11,425 nucleotides of DNA, taken from Syntrophaceae bacterium UBA4778 (GTDB lineage: Bacteria; Desulfobacterota; Syntrophia; Syntrophales; UBA4778). Of the stretch, positions 1-7,025 are shown one piece after another (positions within the stretch are counted from its first letter, which is position 1; the number at the start of each line of letters is the position of its first letter). Position numbers and translations under genes: made by a program. The notes below the pieces were generated by a model. That model saw only the letters and a program-made list of their open reading frames with translations, was not told the origin of the DNA and made no database searches. The stretch is from positions 1 to 11,425 of the forward strand of contig DHHG01000203.1 of assembly GCA_002403175.1 (NCBI GenBank). The letters are read 5' to 3'.

Positions 1-115
1 AACATTTATTTATGAGGCAACAGGGTACACAAAAGGCCCGGTTTGAAAATGGAATTTTACTGAAAGTTATTATCAGCAGAGAAATAGGCTTGACCCTCGC
101 AATCTATTATGGTGC

Positions 116-1069
116 TCACGCAGGGTAGTGCAGGGTTGGCTGAATGGACCCTAGTTTTTTGCCTCCCGTGTTTTTGGTTTTTAATCTCAATTTTTCAGCG
201 ATCGTCAAAACCGTATTCGCATAGATGTTGCTTTTATTATAGGTTAAAATGATCCTGTGCTGGTGATGCCTGTCCATTTTGCATTTCCAGCCGTTTTTCC
301 GGAGATAATTGGCAATGCTGTGCATAGCGTCCGTCTTGGAGAAGAGATCTACTTTTCCATCTCCGTCTGCATCAACTCCGAAAGTAAATGCGTTGGAAGG
401 CATGAATTGACATAAACCGATCGCTCCATAAATGGAGCCGGGAATTGAAACCGGATCAACCCCGTTCTTTTCTGCGTATCGGAGGAGCGCCTTCAGCTCG
501 TTATAGGCCCATTCGGATTTCAACTTGCAGGTCTTTCGGGCGAAATCTTCCGTTTCACCGTTGATTGCATCACGGCTGAGAAAAGGTTGGATTGTTTCCA
601 GATTTGTGCACAGGGCCATGCTGGCGAGTGTATTGAAAGCAAATTTGGAACCGGTGAATTCACCGAGTTTGGTTTCCACGAGCATGATGGAAACCAAAAC
701 CTCCTTGGGGACGCAATAATGTTTTGAAGCAGCTTCCAGATCCGCCTTGTTATTTTCCAGATAAGCGGCCGCCCCGGAGATAACCTCGGGTTTCAGATAG
801 CTTTCGTAAATTTCCTTGCGGTACTGCCCTGTCTGTATTTCTGATTTTTGAAATTTCTTATGGATCAGAGTTTCCAGCTTGCTCGCCATGGTGTCGGATT
901 CAAATACAACCTCAGGACGGGAGAAAGTTTCAAAAAGTTTATTCCCGTCCAAACCGTCGGCAACGAGTCGTTCCATGAGCGGCATCCAATCATTTGCCAA
1001 GGCTGTAGATCGAGACGAAAAAGGCAATAGAAGTATAAGCGCTATTACGAAGATTCGGATCTTGTTCAT
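116..1069 (-). CDS. mltB: MltB-type lytic murein transglycosylase
   Basis: Predicted periplasmic lytic transglycosylase of 317 aa that cleaves the MurNAc-GlcNAc bond of peptidoglycan with formation of a 1,6-anhydro end. A Sec signal peptide (residues 1-26: basic start, hydrophobic core, ALA before Asn-Asp) has no lipobox cysteine, so the protein should be soluble rather than a lipoprotein as E. coli MltB is. The SLT_2 fold is supported by VETKLGE with the likely catalytic Glu132, by GLCQFMPS at 218-225 and by an EF-hand-like loop DADGDGKVD starting at 233, equivalent to the calcium loop of E. coli Slt35. The reading frame is open 23 codons further upstream (to 1138), but GGAAGGAG at 1077-1084 lies 7 nt before the ATG at 1069 and the signal peptide starts there, so I chose this start. 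It follows the beta-CASP gene by 96 bp on the same strand and may be co-transcribed. Family call is firm; the substrate preference is inferred. Confidence 0.9.
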   Translation of the reverse strand: MNKIRIFVIALILLLPFSSRSTALANDWMPLMERLVADGLDGNKLFETFSRPEVVFESDTMASKLETLIHKKFQKSEIQTGQYRKEIYESYLKPEVISGAAAYLENNKADLEAASKHYCVPKEVLVSIMLVETKLGEFTGSKFAFNTLASMALCTNLETIQPFLSRDAINGETEDFARKTCKLKSEWAYNELKALLRYAEKNGVDPVSIPGSIYGAIGLCQFMPSNAFTFGVDADGDGKVDLFSKTDAMHSIANYLRKNGWKCKMDRHHQHRIILTYNKSNIYANTVLTIAEKLRLKTKNTGGKKLGSIQPTLHYPA

Positions 1070-1076
1070 GAAACCG

Positions 1077-1084
1077 CTCCTTCC
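1077..1084 (-). promoter_or_regulatory. Ribosome binding site deciding the transglycosylase start
   Basis: GGAAGGAG on the minus strand lies 7 nt upstream of the ATG at 1069. This strong Shine-Dalgarno match favours that start over the more upstream ATG at 1138, which would place 23 polar residues before the signal peptide. Confidence 0.8.
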
Positions 1085-1165
1085 GATCCGGTGATCAGAC
1101 GTTTGTTTAACAACGCGATTACGATTTTGGCTGAGCATCTAAAGACCTCTTCTGAATTTTTCCCC

Positions 1166-2545
1166 CTAGATTTCGAATTCCTCACCTTTGTGCGGTACAT
1201 GCGTTACGAATCCGAATTTTTCCTGAACCGTCTTCTCGAAATCGAGTGAGGCGGTTTCTTCACCATGGACGATGAAGATCTCCGGATGATTCTGGAATCC
1301 CTCCAGCCATTCCAGGAGCCCTGCCTGATCGCCATGAGCGGAGAATCCCCCGATTGTGTATATTTGGGCTTTGACTGCAATCTCCTCGCCGAGAATGTAA
1401 ACCGACTGGGCGCCGTCCACCAGCTTTCTTCCCAGAGTGCCGAATGCCTGGAACCCCACGAAGATAACGCTGCATTCCGGTCGCCAGAGATTGTGCTTCA
1501 GGTGATGGCGGATGCGTCCCCCTTCACACATTCCTCCTCCGGCAATGATAATTGCACCCGACCGGATGCGGTTTATTTTCTGCGATTCTTCAGAAGAGGC
1601 GGTAAAATGAAGTTTCATATTTCCCGTTCCCTTGACCTTGAACAATTTCAGAGCCTCCTCGTCAAAGACCTCCGGGTGGGATAGATAAATTTTGGTTGCC
1701 TCCTCGGCCAGGGGACTGTCGACATAGACATCGAGACGGCCCAGCTTTTTCTGCCTCACGAGCTTGTTTAGAATATAAATGATGTCCTGGGTCCGGCCTA
1801 CGGCAAACGAAGGGATCAGGACATTGCCCTTTCTCCGGAAAGTAGATTCGATTGCCTCGGCCAGCTCTTCGGCGCTCTCCTCAGGATTGCGGTGGTTGCG
1901 ATTTCCGTAGGTAGACTCGACAAGAACATAATCGGAGATGGTCGTATGCTGCGGATCCCTGATGATCGGATTGTCCTTTTTTCCCACATCTCCTGAAAAG
2001 ACGATCTTTTTTTCGACAGCATCCTTTTCGTACCAGAGCTCCAGGGATGCGGAGCCCAATATGTGACCGGCATCCGTAAACCGGTATCGCAGCCCCTCCA
2101 TAGGCATTCCGATTTCGTCGTAGTTTTTCCGGTCGATCAATGGGATCATGTCAAAAACATCTTTGGAAGAGTAGAGTGGTTCCACAACCTGATTCCTCCC
2201 CGATCGAAAGGCCTTTCTGGTCAGCCATTCCGCATCGGATTCCTGAATGTGAGCCGAATCGAGGAGCATAATCTCGACCAGATCCGCCGTGGCCCAGGTA
2301 GTTATAATTCGGCCCCGAAAACCCTGTTTGACAAGTCGGGGTAGAAGTCCCGAATGATCAATGTGGGCGTGGGTAAGAAAGACAAATGCAATTGCCTTGG
2401 GATCGAACTGGAAGATTTCGGGGGCGCCCCCTTCGTGTTTTCCCTGATGCATGCCGCAATCCACTAGGAATTGCGTGCCGTTCAGGGTTAAATGAAAACA
2501 AGAACCTGTTACCTCTCTTGCAGCTCCTAAAAACCTGATTTTCAT
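1166..2545 (-). CDS. Beta-CASP metallo-beta-lactamase-fold RNase (YSH1/CPSF73-like)
   Basis: A 459-aa cytoplasmic RNA-processing nuclease of the MBL/beta-CASP family (bacterial COG1236-type, related to CPSF73 and TTHA0252). MBL motifs are complete: the THAHIDH signature with His59, His61, Asp63 and His64, His161 in AGHILGSA, and Asp186 in FSGDVG, which together bind two zinc ions. The beta-CASP part carries motif A Glu210 (ESTYGNRNH), the SFAVGRTQ segment (246-253), IIAGGGMCEGGR (333-344), motif B His404 (GGFSAHGDQ) and motif C His428 (IVHGEE). A His at motif C is typical of RNA- rather than DNA-specific members. The length is normal for the family. Start: the ATG at 2545 follows TAGGTGAT directly and is only one base after the stop of the DedA gene, so translational coupling is likely. 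Whether it acts as endo- or exonuclease, and on which RNA, cannot be read from the sequence. Confidence 0.92.
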   Translation of the reverse strand: MKIRFLGAAREVTGSCFHLTLNGTQFLVDCGMHQGKHEGGAPEIFQFDPKAIAFVFLTHAHIDHSGLLPRLVKQGFRGRIITTWATADLVEIMLLDSAHIQESDAEWLTRKAFRSGRNQVVEPLYSSKDVFDMIPLIDRKNYDEIGMPMEGLRYRFTDAGHILGSASLELWYEKDAVEKKIVFSGDVGKKDNPIIRDPQHTTISDYVLVESTYGNRNHRNPEESAEELAEAIESTFRRKGNVLIPSFAVGRTQDIIYILNKLVRQKKLGRLDVYVDSPLAEEATKIYLSHPEVFDEEALKLFKVKGTGNMKLHFTASSEESQKINRIRSGAIIIAGGGMCEGGRIRHHLKHNLWRPECSVIFVGFQAFGTLGRKLVDGAQSVYILGEEIAVKAQIYTIGGFSAHGDQAGLLEWLEGFQNHPEIFIVHGEETASLDFEKTVQEKFGFVTHVPHKGEEFEI

Positions 2546-2546
2546 A

Positions 2547-3206
2547 TCACCTATCCGATCCTGATATTTGCTTCTGCCGCAATTCGTTTACGACCCCGAT
2601 GATTCCCGGCAGAATGGAGATAAATATGATCGCCATGACCACAAGTGTGAAATTGTTTCGGACGACGGGAATGTTTCCGAAAAAATAACCGCCGAAAACA
2701 AAAGCCGGTATCCACAAAGCTGTTCCCATGATGCTGAATAAAATAAAATGCCGGTAAGGCATACGGCCGATTCCGGCGACAAATGGCGCGAAAGTCCGTA
2801 CAATGGGCACGAACCGGGCGATAATGATCGTTTTCTTCCCGTGGCGCTCATAGAAATCGTGGGTGCGCAACAGATGTTTCTTGTTGAGCAAAAACGATGT
2901 TTCCTTGCTGAAAACCCGGGGGCCTGCAAAATAACCGATCCAGTAATTGGTAGAATCCCCGCAGATTGCCGCGAGGGCAAGGGCGAGCGCGATCAGTCCG
3001 ACATGGAATGAACCGAGGGCGGCGAATGTTCCGACAGCAAACAGCAGAGAATCTCCGGGGAGAAACGGAGTGACTACAAGGCCGGTCTCGCAGAAAATGA
3101 TCAGAATGAGGATAAAATACGTCCAGGCACCGTATGACTGGATGATTATTCCGAGATGCTTGTCGAGATGCATGAAAATATCAAAAAGATAGATTAAGAA
3201 ATCCAT
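2547..3206 (-). CDS. dedA: DedA-family inner-membrane protein
   Basis: A 219-aa polytopic membrane protein of the DedA superfamily. Family members include undecaprenyl-phosphate translocases (UptA) and proteins needed for membrane potential and envelope integrity (YqjA/YghB). Diagnostic motifs are present: ETGLVVTPFLPGDS with Glu40 and Asp52, and ARFVPIVRTFAPFVAG with Arg131 and Arg137. These four charged residues correspond almost position for position to the essential Glu39, Asp51, Arg130 and Arg136 of E. coli YqjA. Hydrophobic segments lie near residues 29-48, 53-83, 153-177 and 185-206, with re-entrant loops expected around the two motifs. Start: the ATG at 3206 is preceded by AGGA with 6 nt spacing. 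It is the first gene of the minus-strand operon dedA - beta-CASP RNase - transglycosylase, under the promoter at 3262-3290. Transport of a C55 carrier would fit the nearby polysaccharide genes, but DedA proteins are common everywhere, so this is only a possible link. Confidence 0.9.
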   Translation of the reverse strand: MDFLIYLFDIFMHLDKHLGIIIQSYGAWTYFILILIIFCETGLVVTPFLPGDSLLFAVGTFAALGSFHVGLIALALALAAICGDSTNYWIGYFAGPRVFSKETSFLLNKKHLLRTHDFYERHGKKTIIIARFVPIVRTFAPFVAGIGRMPYRHFILFSIMGTALWIPAFVFGGYFFGNIPVVRNNFTLVVMAIIFISILPGIIGVVNELRQKQISGSDR

Positions 3207-3261
3207 TCCCTATCCTGGGTGACACAAAGTAAACAGGCCAAAGGCTTTGATCAGCTTGTGC

Positions 3262-3290
3262 ATTCTTAAAGGAATGTGCTGAAATGTCAA
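3262..3290 (-). promoter_or_regulatory. Predicted sigma70-type promoter for the dedA operon
   Basis: On the minus strand a perfect -35 box TTGACA (3290-3285) is followed after 17 bp by AAGAAT (3267-3262), matching four of six -10 positions. It lies about 55 bp upstream of the DedA start. The -10 overlaps an imperfect palindrome, CATTC-N6-GAATG (3261-3276), which could be an operator. The match is by eye only. Confidence 0.5.
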
Positions 3291-3304
3291 GTTATTTAGA
3301 ACAA

Positions 3305-3333
3305 TTGACTTTTCCGGATCTGCAAGCTAAAGT
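3305..3333 (+). promoter_or_regulatory. Predicted sigma70-type promoter for the two-component operon
   Basis: TTGACT (3305-3310), a 17-bp spacer, then TAAAGT (3328-3333). Five of six and four of six positions match the consensus, at ideal spacing. The predicted start of transcription is near 3340, just before the kinase gene. It is arranged back to back with the dedA promoter, the two -35 boxes being 14 bp apart. Confidence 0.45.
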
Positions 3334-3369
3334 GCGCCCAGACTAACTTTGATGTACGTGGGAACCATA

Positions 3370-4863
3370 ATGCAGATACAACTGTCATGGCTGGAGCGAA
3401 TTGCTTCCATCATGCACGACATAATAACATTTGCCTATTTCAGGAATTTTTTTCTGAACCTATCGCTCAACAAGAAGCTCATTTCCATGATGATCTTCCT
3501 CAGTTTCATCCTTTTATCTATTCTCCTGATCCTCCACTGGCAAGCGGAAACGGCCATGATCAGCGAGTTTGAAAAACAGACAGCGGAACTTTCCAAGGCT
3601 ATTCAGGTGGGTGTGGAAAAGGTAACGGCGAACAAGCTGGGGAGTGAATCGGGGGTCGAACAATATATCAAAACCCTGAAGTCCAAGGGAATTAAAGAGA
3701 TTTCGGTAATCAGTGATGCGGAGGAGATTATTGCCAGTTCCAATCCGAACAAGGTCGGCTTGCGAGTAAGTCCGAAAAGAAAGGAATTGATCATCAAGGC
3801 AAAATTAGGAGAGCAGGTATCTTCGGAAGGGAAGACATACAATGTGATGATTCCCGTCATTGCCGGAAAAACTCACTATGGGTACATTCACCTTCAGATC
3901 AATACGGAAGATATCTCGGAATTGCAGAGGCGCAATACGGTCAAGCGCATCATCGCAACCCTTCTCGTTTTCTCGTTCGGAATGGCCATTTCCATATTCC
4001 TATCTTTACGATATACGGAGCCGATCCATAATGTCGTCCAGGCGGCAAGGCGGGTGGCTGCCGGTGATCTGAATCTTAATCTGCCGGTTGACCGGAAAGA
4101 CGAGATAGGCGACCTTACCCATAGCTTCAATAACATGGTGCAGAAATTAAGAGAAGATCGTCGTCTGGAAGAGAGACTCCGGGAGGCGGAGCATCTTTCG
4201 GCTGTGGGTCAGCTGTCGAGAAGCATAGCGCATGAAATTCGCAATCCTTTGAATTACATCAGTCTCTGTATTGATCATATAAAAGAGAAATATCGTCCCG
4301 AAAATAAGACCCAGGCGGGTGATTTTGAAACCCTTGTCTCTTCCATGAAACTGGAAATCCATCGGTTGGACAAACTCGTCAGCGATTTTCTTGATTACGG
4401 AAAACCTCTGAAATTGAATCTTCAGATGTGCAGTATTTATAAAATTCTGACCGATGTTATTGAGATCATCAAGGCCAAGGCGCAGACCGATCGGGTTACC
4501 ATCATTGAGGAGTTTTTTTATTTTCCCAATCTGATGATGGATGCAGAACTCATGAAAACCTGTTTATTCAATATCATTGTCAATGCATTTCAGGCGATGC
4601 CCGATGGCGGAACCCTGAGATTGCGAACCGAAAATGAAAACGGCAATCTCGTTCTGAGCCTAAGTGACACCGGTTCGGGTATTTCCAAAGAGAGTCTCTC
4701 CAAGATTTTTGAGCCTTTCTTTACGACAAAGAATACCGGTTTGGGCCTGGGACTGGCAATCACTAAACGGGTTATTGAAGAGCATGGCGGCAAAATCGAT
4801 GCGAAAAGCATTGAAGGGGTGGGCAGTCAGATCTCGATCAGCCTTCCCGTGCGGCCGGTTTAA
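3370..4863 (+). CDS. Membrane-bound sensor histidine kinase (NtrB/AtoS/ZraS type)
   Basis: A 497-aa sensor kinase that should autophosphorylate and pass phosphate to the downstream NtrC-type regulator. Numbered from the ATG at 3370: membrane segment 1 at about 38-57; an extracytoplasmic region at about 58-193 that looks like a small Cache/PDC-type sensor, though the fold is inferred; membrane segment 2 at about 194-214; HAMP domain about 216-265 (TEPIHNVVQAARRVAAGDL...); HisKA domain with H-box SIAHEIRNP and phospho-acceptor His288; HATPase_c with N-box Asn401/Asn405, G1 box DTGSG (Asp433), F box FEPFFTTK and G2 box GLGLGLA. All catalytic boxes are intact. The start is uncertain: in-frame TTG at 3349 and ATG at 3352 lie upstream without a ribosome site, while the ATG at 3370 has a modest GGGA 6 nt before it. 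The signal sensed is unknown. A 207-bp gap holding a palindromic repeat separates it from its partner gene. Confidence 0.93.
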   Translation: MQIQLSWLERIASIMHDIITFAYFRNFFLNLSLNKKLISMMIFLSFILLSILLILHWQAETAMISEFEKQTAELSKAIQVGVEKVTANKLGSESGVEQYIKTLKSKGIKEISVISDAEEIIASSNPNKVGLRVSPKRKELIIKAKLGEQVSSEGKTYNVMIPVIAGKTHYGYIHLQINTEDISELQRRNTVKRIIATLLVFSFGMAISIFLSLRYTEPIHNVVQAARRVAAGDLNLNLPVDRKDEIGDLTHSFNNMVQKLREDRRLEERLREAEHLSAVGQLSRSIAHEIRNPLNYISLCIDHIKEKYRPENKTQAGDFETLVSSMKLEIHRLDKLVSDFLDYGKPLKLNLQMCSIYKILTDVIEIIKAKAQTDRVTIIEEFFYFPNLMMDAELMKTCLFNIIVNAFQAMPDGGTLRLRTENENGNLVLSLSDTGSGISKESLSKIFEPFFTTKNTGLGLGLAITKRVIEEHGGKIDAKSIEGVGSQISISLPVRPV

Positions 4864-4890
4864 AAAAGCGGACTTTGGCAACAACCCATT

Positions 4891-5041
4891 ACAGGTTGTT
4901 CAAAAATGCTCGGATGCAAGGCATCGCGCTTGTTCCGAGGTAGTTGTCGGGGAGGATCGAGCAGCGGAGCGTATTTGATATATACGTGAGCAGCGAGATC
5001 CGAAGCGTAACGCAGCAGATAAGCGTTTTTCAACGGCCTGT
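4891..5041 (+). repeat. 151-bp imperfect palindromic intergenic repeat (MITE/REP-like)
   Basis: The stretch fills most of the gap between the kinase and regulator genes and has terminal inverted arms: 4891-4910 (ACAGGTTGTTCAAAAATGCT) against the reverse complement of 5022-5041, 16 of 20 matching, with the mismatches mostly T/C so that G-U pairs form in RNA. Nested inner arms share one centre near 4978: GGATC/GATCC (4954-4958, 4997-5001) and CGTAT/ATACG (4970-4974, 4982-4986). The left flank adds a second hairpin, AACAACC/GGTTGTT (4880-4886, 4894-4900). No ORF or transposase is present. The ends (CAGG...TTCAA / TTTTTCAAC..CCTG) resemble dispersed repeats I recall from deltaproteobacterial genomes, but only one copy lies in this window, so dispersal is not shown here. 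Confidence 0.6.
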
Positions 5042-5070
5042 TGCGAAATTGCTTATTAGAGTGACGATAT

Positions 5071-6621
5071 ATGGGAATAATACTGGTCGTCGATGACGAG
5101 CCCCTACAGCGTAGTATTTTGAAGACGATCCTTTCTGAAGAGGGATATGAGACCTACGCAGCCTCTTCCGGCGAGGAGGCTCTGAAGATGGTCAGGTCGT
5201 ACAGCCCCGATGTCGTTCTGACAGACCTGAAAATGAGCGGCATGGACGGAGTTGAACTCCTCAATAAGCTGAGTCAGGAGAAAACGGCGCCTACCATTAT
5301 AATTATGACAGCCTTCGGGACCGTGAATTCCGCTGTCGATGCAATGAAAAAAGGTGCTTTCGATTACCTGACCAAGCCCCTGGATAAAGATGTCGTAGTC
5401 CTGACCGTCAAGCGCGCCCTGGAGAGGATGGATCTCATTAAGAAAAATCGCGAACTGCAGCAGGCGCTTTACGATAAATTCCGGATCGACGGGATTATCG
5501 GAAGTTCGCAGGAAATCAGCAATGTCATCAATATCGTCCGAAAAGTCGCTCCCAGTCCTGTAACAGTTTTAATCCTGGGAGAGAGCGGTACCGGAAAGGA
5601 ACTGATAGCCAAGGCGATCCATTATAACAGTCCCAGAAGCACAAAACCTTTTACCGCAATCAACTGCGCCGCAATCCCGGAAACATTGCTGGAAAGCGAG
5701 TTATTCGGATATGAGCCGGGAGCTTTTACCGGCGCATCGGGGCGCAAAACGGGTCTGTTCGAAGCCTCTAATCATGGGACCATTTTCTTGGATGAAATCG
5801 GAGACCTTCCTCCTTTGACTCAGTCGAAAATTCTCCGGGCTCTTCAGGAAAAAGAGGTGAGGCGACTTGGTGGACGCGACGCGATCAAGGTGGATGTGAG
5901 GATCATCGCAGCAACCAACAAAGACCTCGGGAAGGCAATGCAGGAAAACACCTTCAGAGAGGATCTTTTTTATCGGCTGAAGGTCGTAACCATCAACATG
6001 CCTCCGCTCAGAAACCGGACCGGGGATATCCCGGAACTTGCCCTCTATTTTCTGGCCCGATACAACAATGAATTTGGAAAAAGGATCCGGAAAATCGATG
6101 CAGAAACAATGGATGCCTTATCGTCGTACCACTGGCCCGGCAATATCAGACAGCTTGAATCCGTGATCGAAAAAGCTGTCCTCATGTGTGAATCGGATAC
6201 CATCACATTGGAAGATGTGAAAGGTGAACTCGTTCTGCTTTCGCCCAGTAATGGCGTCAGTATAGAGATTCCCGATGAGGGATTGGATCTCGATGTTCTG
6301 GAAAAGATTCTACTAAAAAAGGCCATGGAGAGGGCGGATCGCGTAGCTGCCAAGGCAGCAAGGCTCCTGGGAATGAGCTATAAAACCTTCTGGTATCGAT
6401 GGGAAAAACTGAGTCACGAAGGGTTGTCGCCCGAAGTATTGAATAATCCCAACTACCAATTTGAATTTCCTGCGGAGGGAGTCAACTTTGAAAATCTGGA
6501 GAAGGATCTTTTGAAAAAGGCCATGATCAAATCAAATTACGTGGCAGCCAGAGCAGCCCGATTACTTCATCTGAGTGATAAGGCCTTCAGGTTGCGGTGG
6601 GAGAAATTCGGTCTCGAATGA
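5071..6621 (+). CDS. NtrC-family sigma54 response regulator with duplicated Fis-type HTH
   Basis: A 516-aa response regulator, partner of the upstream kinase. Receiver domain 1-120: acidic pocket Asp8/Asp9, phospho-acceptor Asp52, Thr80 and Lys102. Central AAA+ sigma54-interaction domain about 142-385: Walker A GESGTGKE (170-177), the sigma54-contacting loop GAFTGA (217-222), Walker B IFLDE (238-242), and the conserved segments FREDLFYRL and WPGNIRQLE. All are intact, so it should open sigma54 promoters. The C-terminus is odd: two Fis-like helix-turn-helix domains in tandem (about 404-450 and 470-516), identical at 26 of 47 aligned positions, where the family normally has one (typical length about 440-480 aa). 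A weak GAG site lies about 9 nt before the ATG. No clear intrinsic terminator follows. The gene sits just upstream of a palindrome array and a sigma54 promoter (6801-6988), which are its most obvious candidate target. Confidence 0.94.
   Translation: MGIILVVDDEPLQRSILKTILSEEGYETYAASSGEEALKMVRSYSPDVVLTDLKMSGMDGVELLNKLSQEKTAPTIIIMTAFGTVNSAVDAMKKGAFDYLTKPLDKDVVVLTVKRALERMDLIKKNRELQQALYDKFRIDGIIGSSQEISNVINIVRKVAPSPVTVLILGESGTGKELIAKAIHYNSPRSTKPFTAINCAAIPETLLESELFGYEPGAFTGASGRKTGLFEASNHGTIFLDEIGDLPPLTQSKILRALQEKEVRRLGGRDAIKVDVRIIAATNKDLGKAMQENTFREDLFYRLKVVTINMPPLRNRTGDIPELALYFLARYNNEFGKRIRKIDAETMDALSSYHWPGNIRQLESVIEKAVLMCESDTITLEDVKGELVLLSPSNGVSIEIPDEGLDLDVLEKILLKKAMERADRVAAKAARLLGMSYKTFWYRWEKLSHEGLSPEVLNNPNYQFEFPAEGVNFENLEKDLLKKAMIKSNYVAARAARLLHLSDKAFRLRWEKFGLE
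6280..6618 (+). repeat. Intragenic duplication encoding the two Fis-type HTH domains
   Basis: Codons 404-450 (6280-6420) and 470-516 (6478-6618) encode homologous segments, offset by exactly 66 codons. Shared residues include LEK-LLKKAM, VAA-AARLL, S-K-F and RWEK. The repeat is far weaker in DNA than in protein, which suggests an old duplication with later divergence. Confidence 0.85.
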
Positions 6622-6800
6622 AGGCTCTATGGGGCAAGCTCCGGAAATTTCCAGTTCCCTAATAATTCACTCGTTTGCCGGATTCTATTAAAAACACATC
6701 TGATCACCGCTCTTCTGGTTTTCCCTTCAAAAAATTATATCCATTAATAATTTATTTCTCGAAAATTTAAATTGTGTGTCGGGAACAAGCAAAAAATCAG
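6622..6800. other. AT-rich intergenic spacer downstream of the response regulator
   Basis: No coding sequence is supported here. A perfect 10-bp palindrome GGAAATTTCC (6643-6652) lies 20 bp after the regulator's stop codon but lacks a T-run, so it is not a convincing terminator. Positions about 6727-6772 are strongly AT-rich and may be curved DNA leading into the palindrome array. Confidence 0.5.
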
Positions 6801-6897
6801 TCCCTAAAAGGTAAAAATGACTTCCTAAAAGGAAGGTAAGTATCCCCATAAGGGATGTATGTTCCCTAAAAGGGGAATAGCTTTCCCGAAAGGTAAA
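6801..6897 (+). promoter_or_regulatory. Five phased palindromes, candidate upstream activator sites
   Basis: Five copies of a motif close to TCCC-TAAAA-GGGA begin at 6801, 6822, 6843, 6863 and 6884, so the steps are 21, 21, 20 and 21 bp, or two helical turns each. Copy 2 (CTTCC-TAAAA-GGAAG, 6821-6835) and copy 3 (ATCCC-CATAA-GGGAT, 6842-6856) are perfect palindromes around a 5-nt centre. Copy 4 (TTCCC-TAAAAG-GGGAA, 6862-6877) has a 6-nt centre. Copies 1 and 5 keep TCCC and GG but have GGTA on the right side. The array lies roughly 100-200 bp upstream of the predicted start of the sigma54 promoter, the usual place for NtrC-type activator sites. The neighbouring activator is the natural candidate to bind it. 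Confidence 0.75.
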
Positions 6898-6971
6898 GGA
6901 AACCTATTCTCTAACAGTAAATGGTATGAACTATGCTCTTGAAATTCCGTTTGATTTTGAGTTGGGGAAAG

Positions 6972-6988
6972 TTGGCATGGTTGTTGTA
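6972..6988 (+). promoter_or_regulatory. Sigma54 (-24/-12) promoter of the small secreted protein gene
   Basis: TTGGCATGGTTGTTGTA matches the sigma54 consensus TTGGCACG-N4-TTGCW at all but two positions (C to T after TTGGCA, and T for C in the -12 GC). The GG at 6974-6975 and the GT at 6986-6987 have the correct spacing. The predicted transcription start is near 6999, giving a leader of about 27 nt before the ATG at 7026. Confidence 0.75.
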
Positions 6989-7013
6989 TGCAATTAGCGA
7001 AAAACAACCTATT

Positions 7014-7018
7014 GGAGG
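7014..7018 (+). promoter_or_regulatory. Ribosome binding site of the small secreted protein gene
   Basis: GGAGG lies 7 nt before the ATG at 7026. It fixes this start over the in-frame ATG at 6933, which lies upstream of the sigma54 promoter. Confidence 0.85.
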
Positions 7019-7025
7019 TATTACA

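Noticed and set aside
1265..1684. 139-codon open frame on the plus strand opposite the beta-CASP RNase
   Set aside because: Antisense shadow; the minus-strand frame carries the full set of catalytic motifs.
3349..3369. TTG (3349) or ATG (3352) as the kinase start
   Set aside because: Neither has a ribosome site, and both are within about 12 nt of the predicted transcription start. The ATG at 3370 is preferred, though this remains uncertain.
6641..6660. Terminator after the response regulator
   Set aside because: The GGAAATTTCC palindrome is short and AT-centred, with no T-run following.
6801..6897. CRISPR-like array
   Set aside because: The repeated units are about 15 bp, divergent and palindromic, with only about 6 bp between them. 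CRISPR repeats are longer and near identical with spacers of 25-45 bp, and no cas gene is present.
6933..7025. Upstream in-frame ATG extending the small secreted protein by 31 residues
   Set aside because: This stretch contains the sigma54 promoter and lies before the predicted transcription start. The ATG at 7026 has a perfect GGAGG and begins a standard signal peptide.
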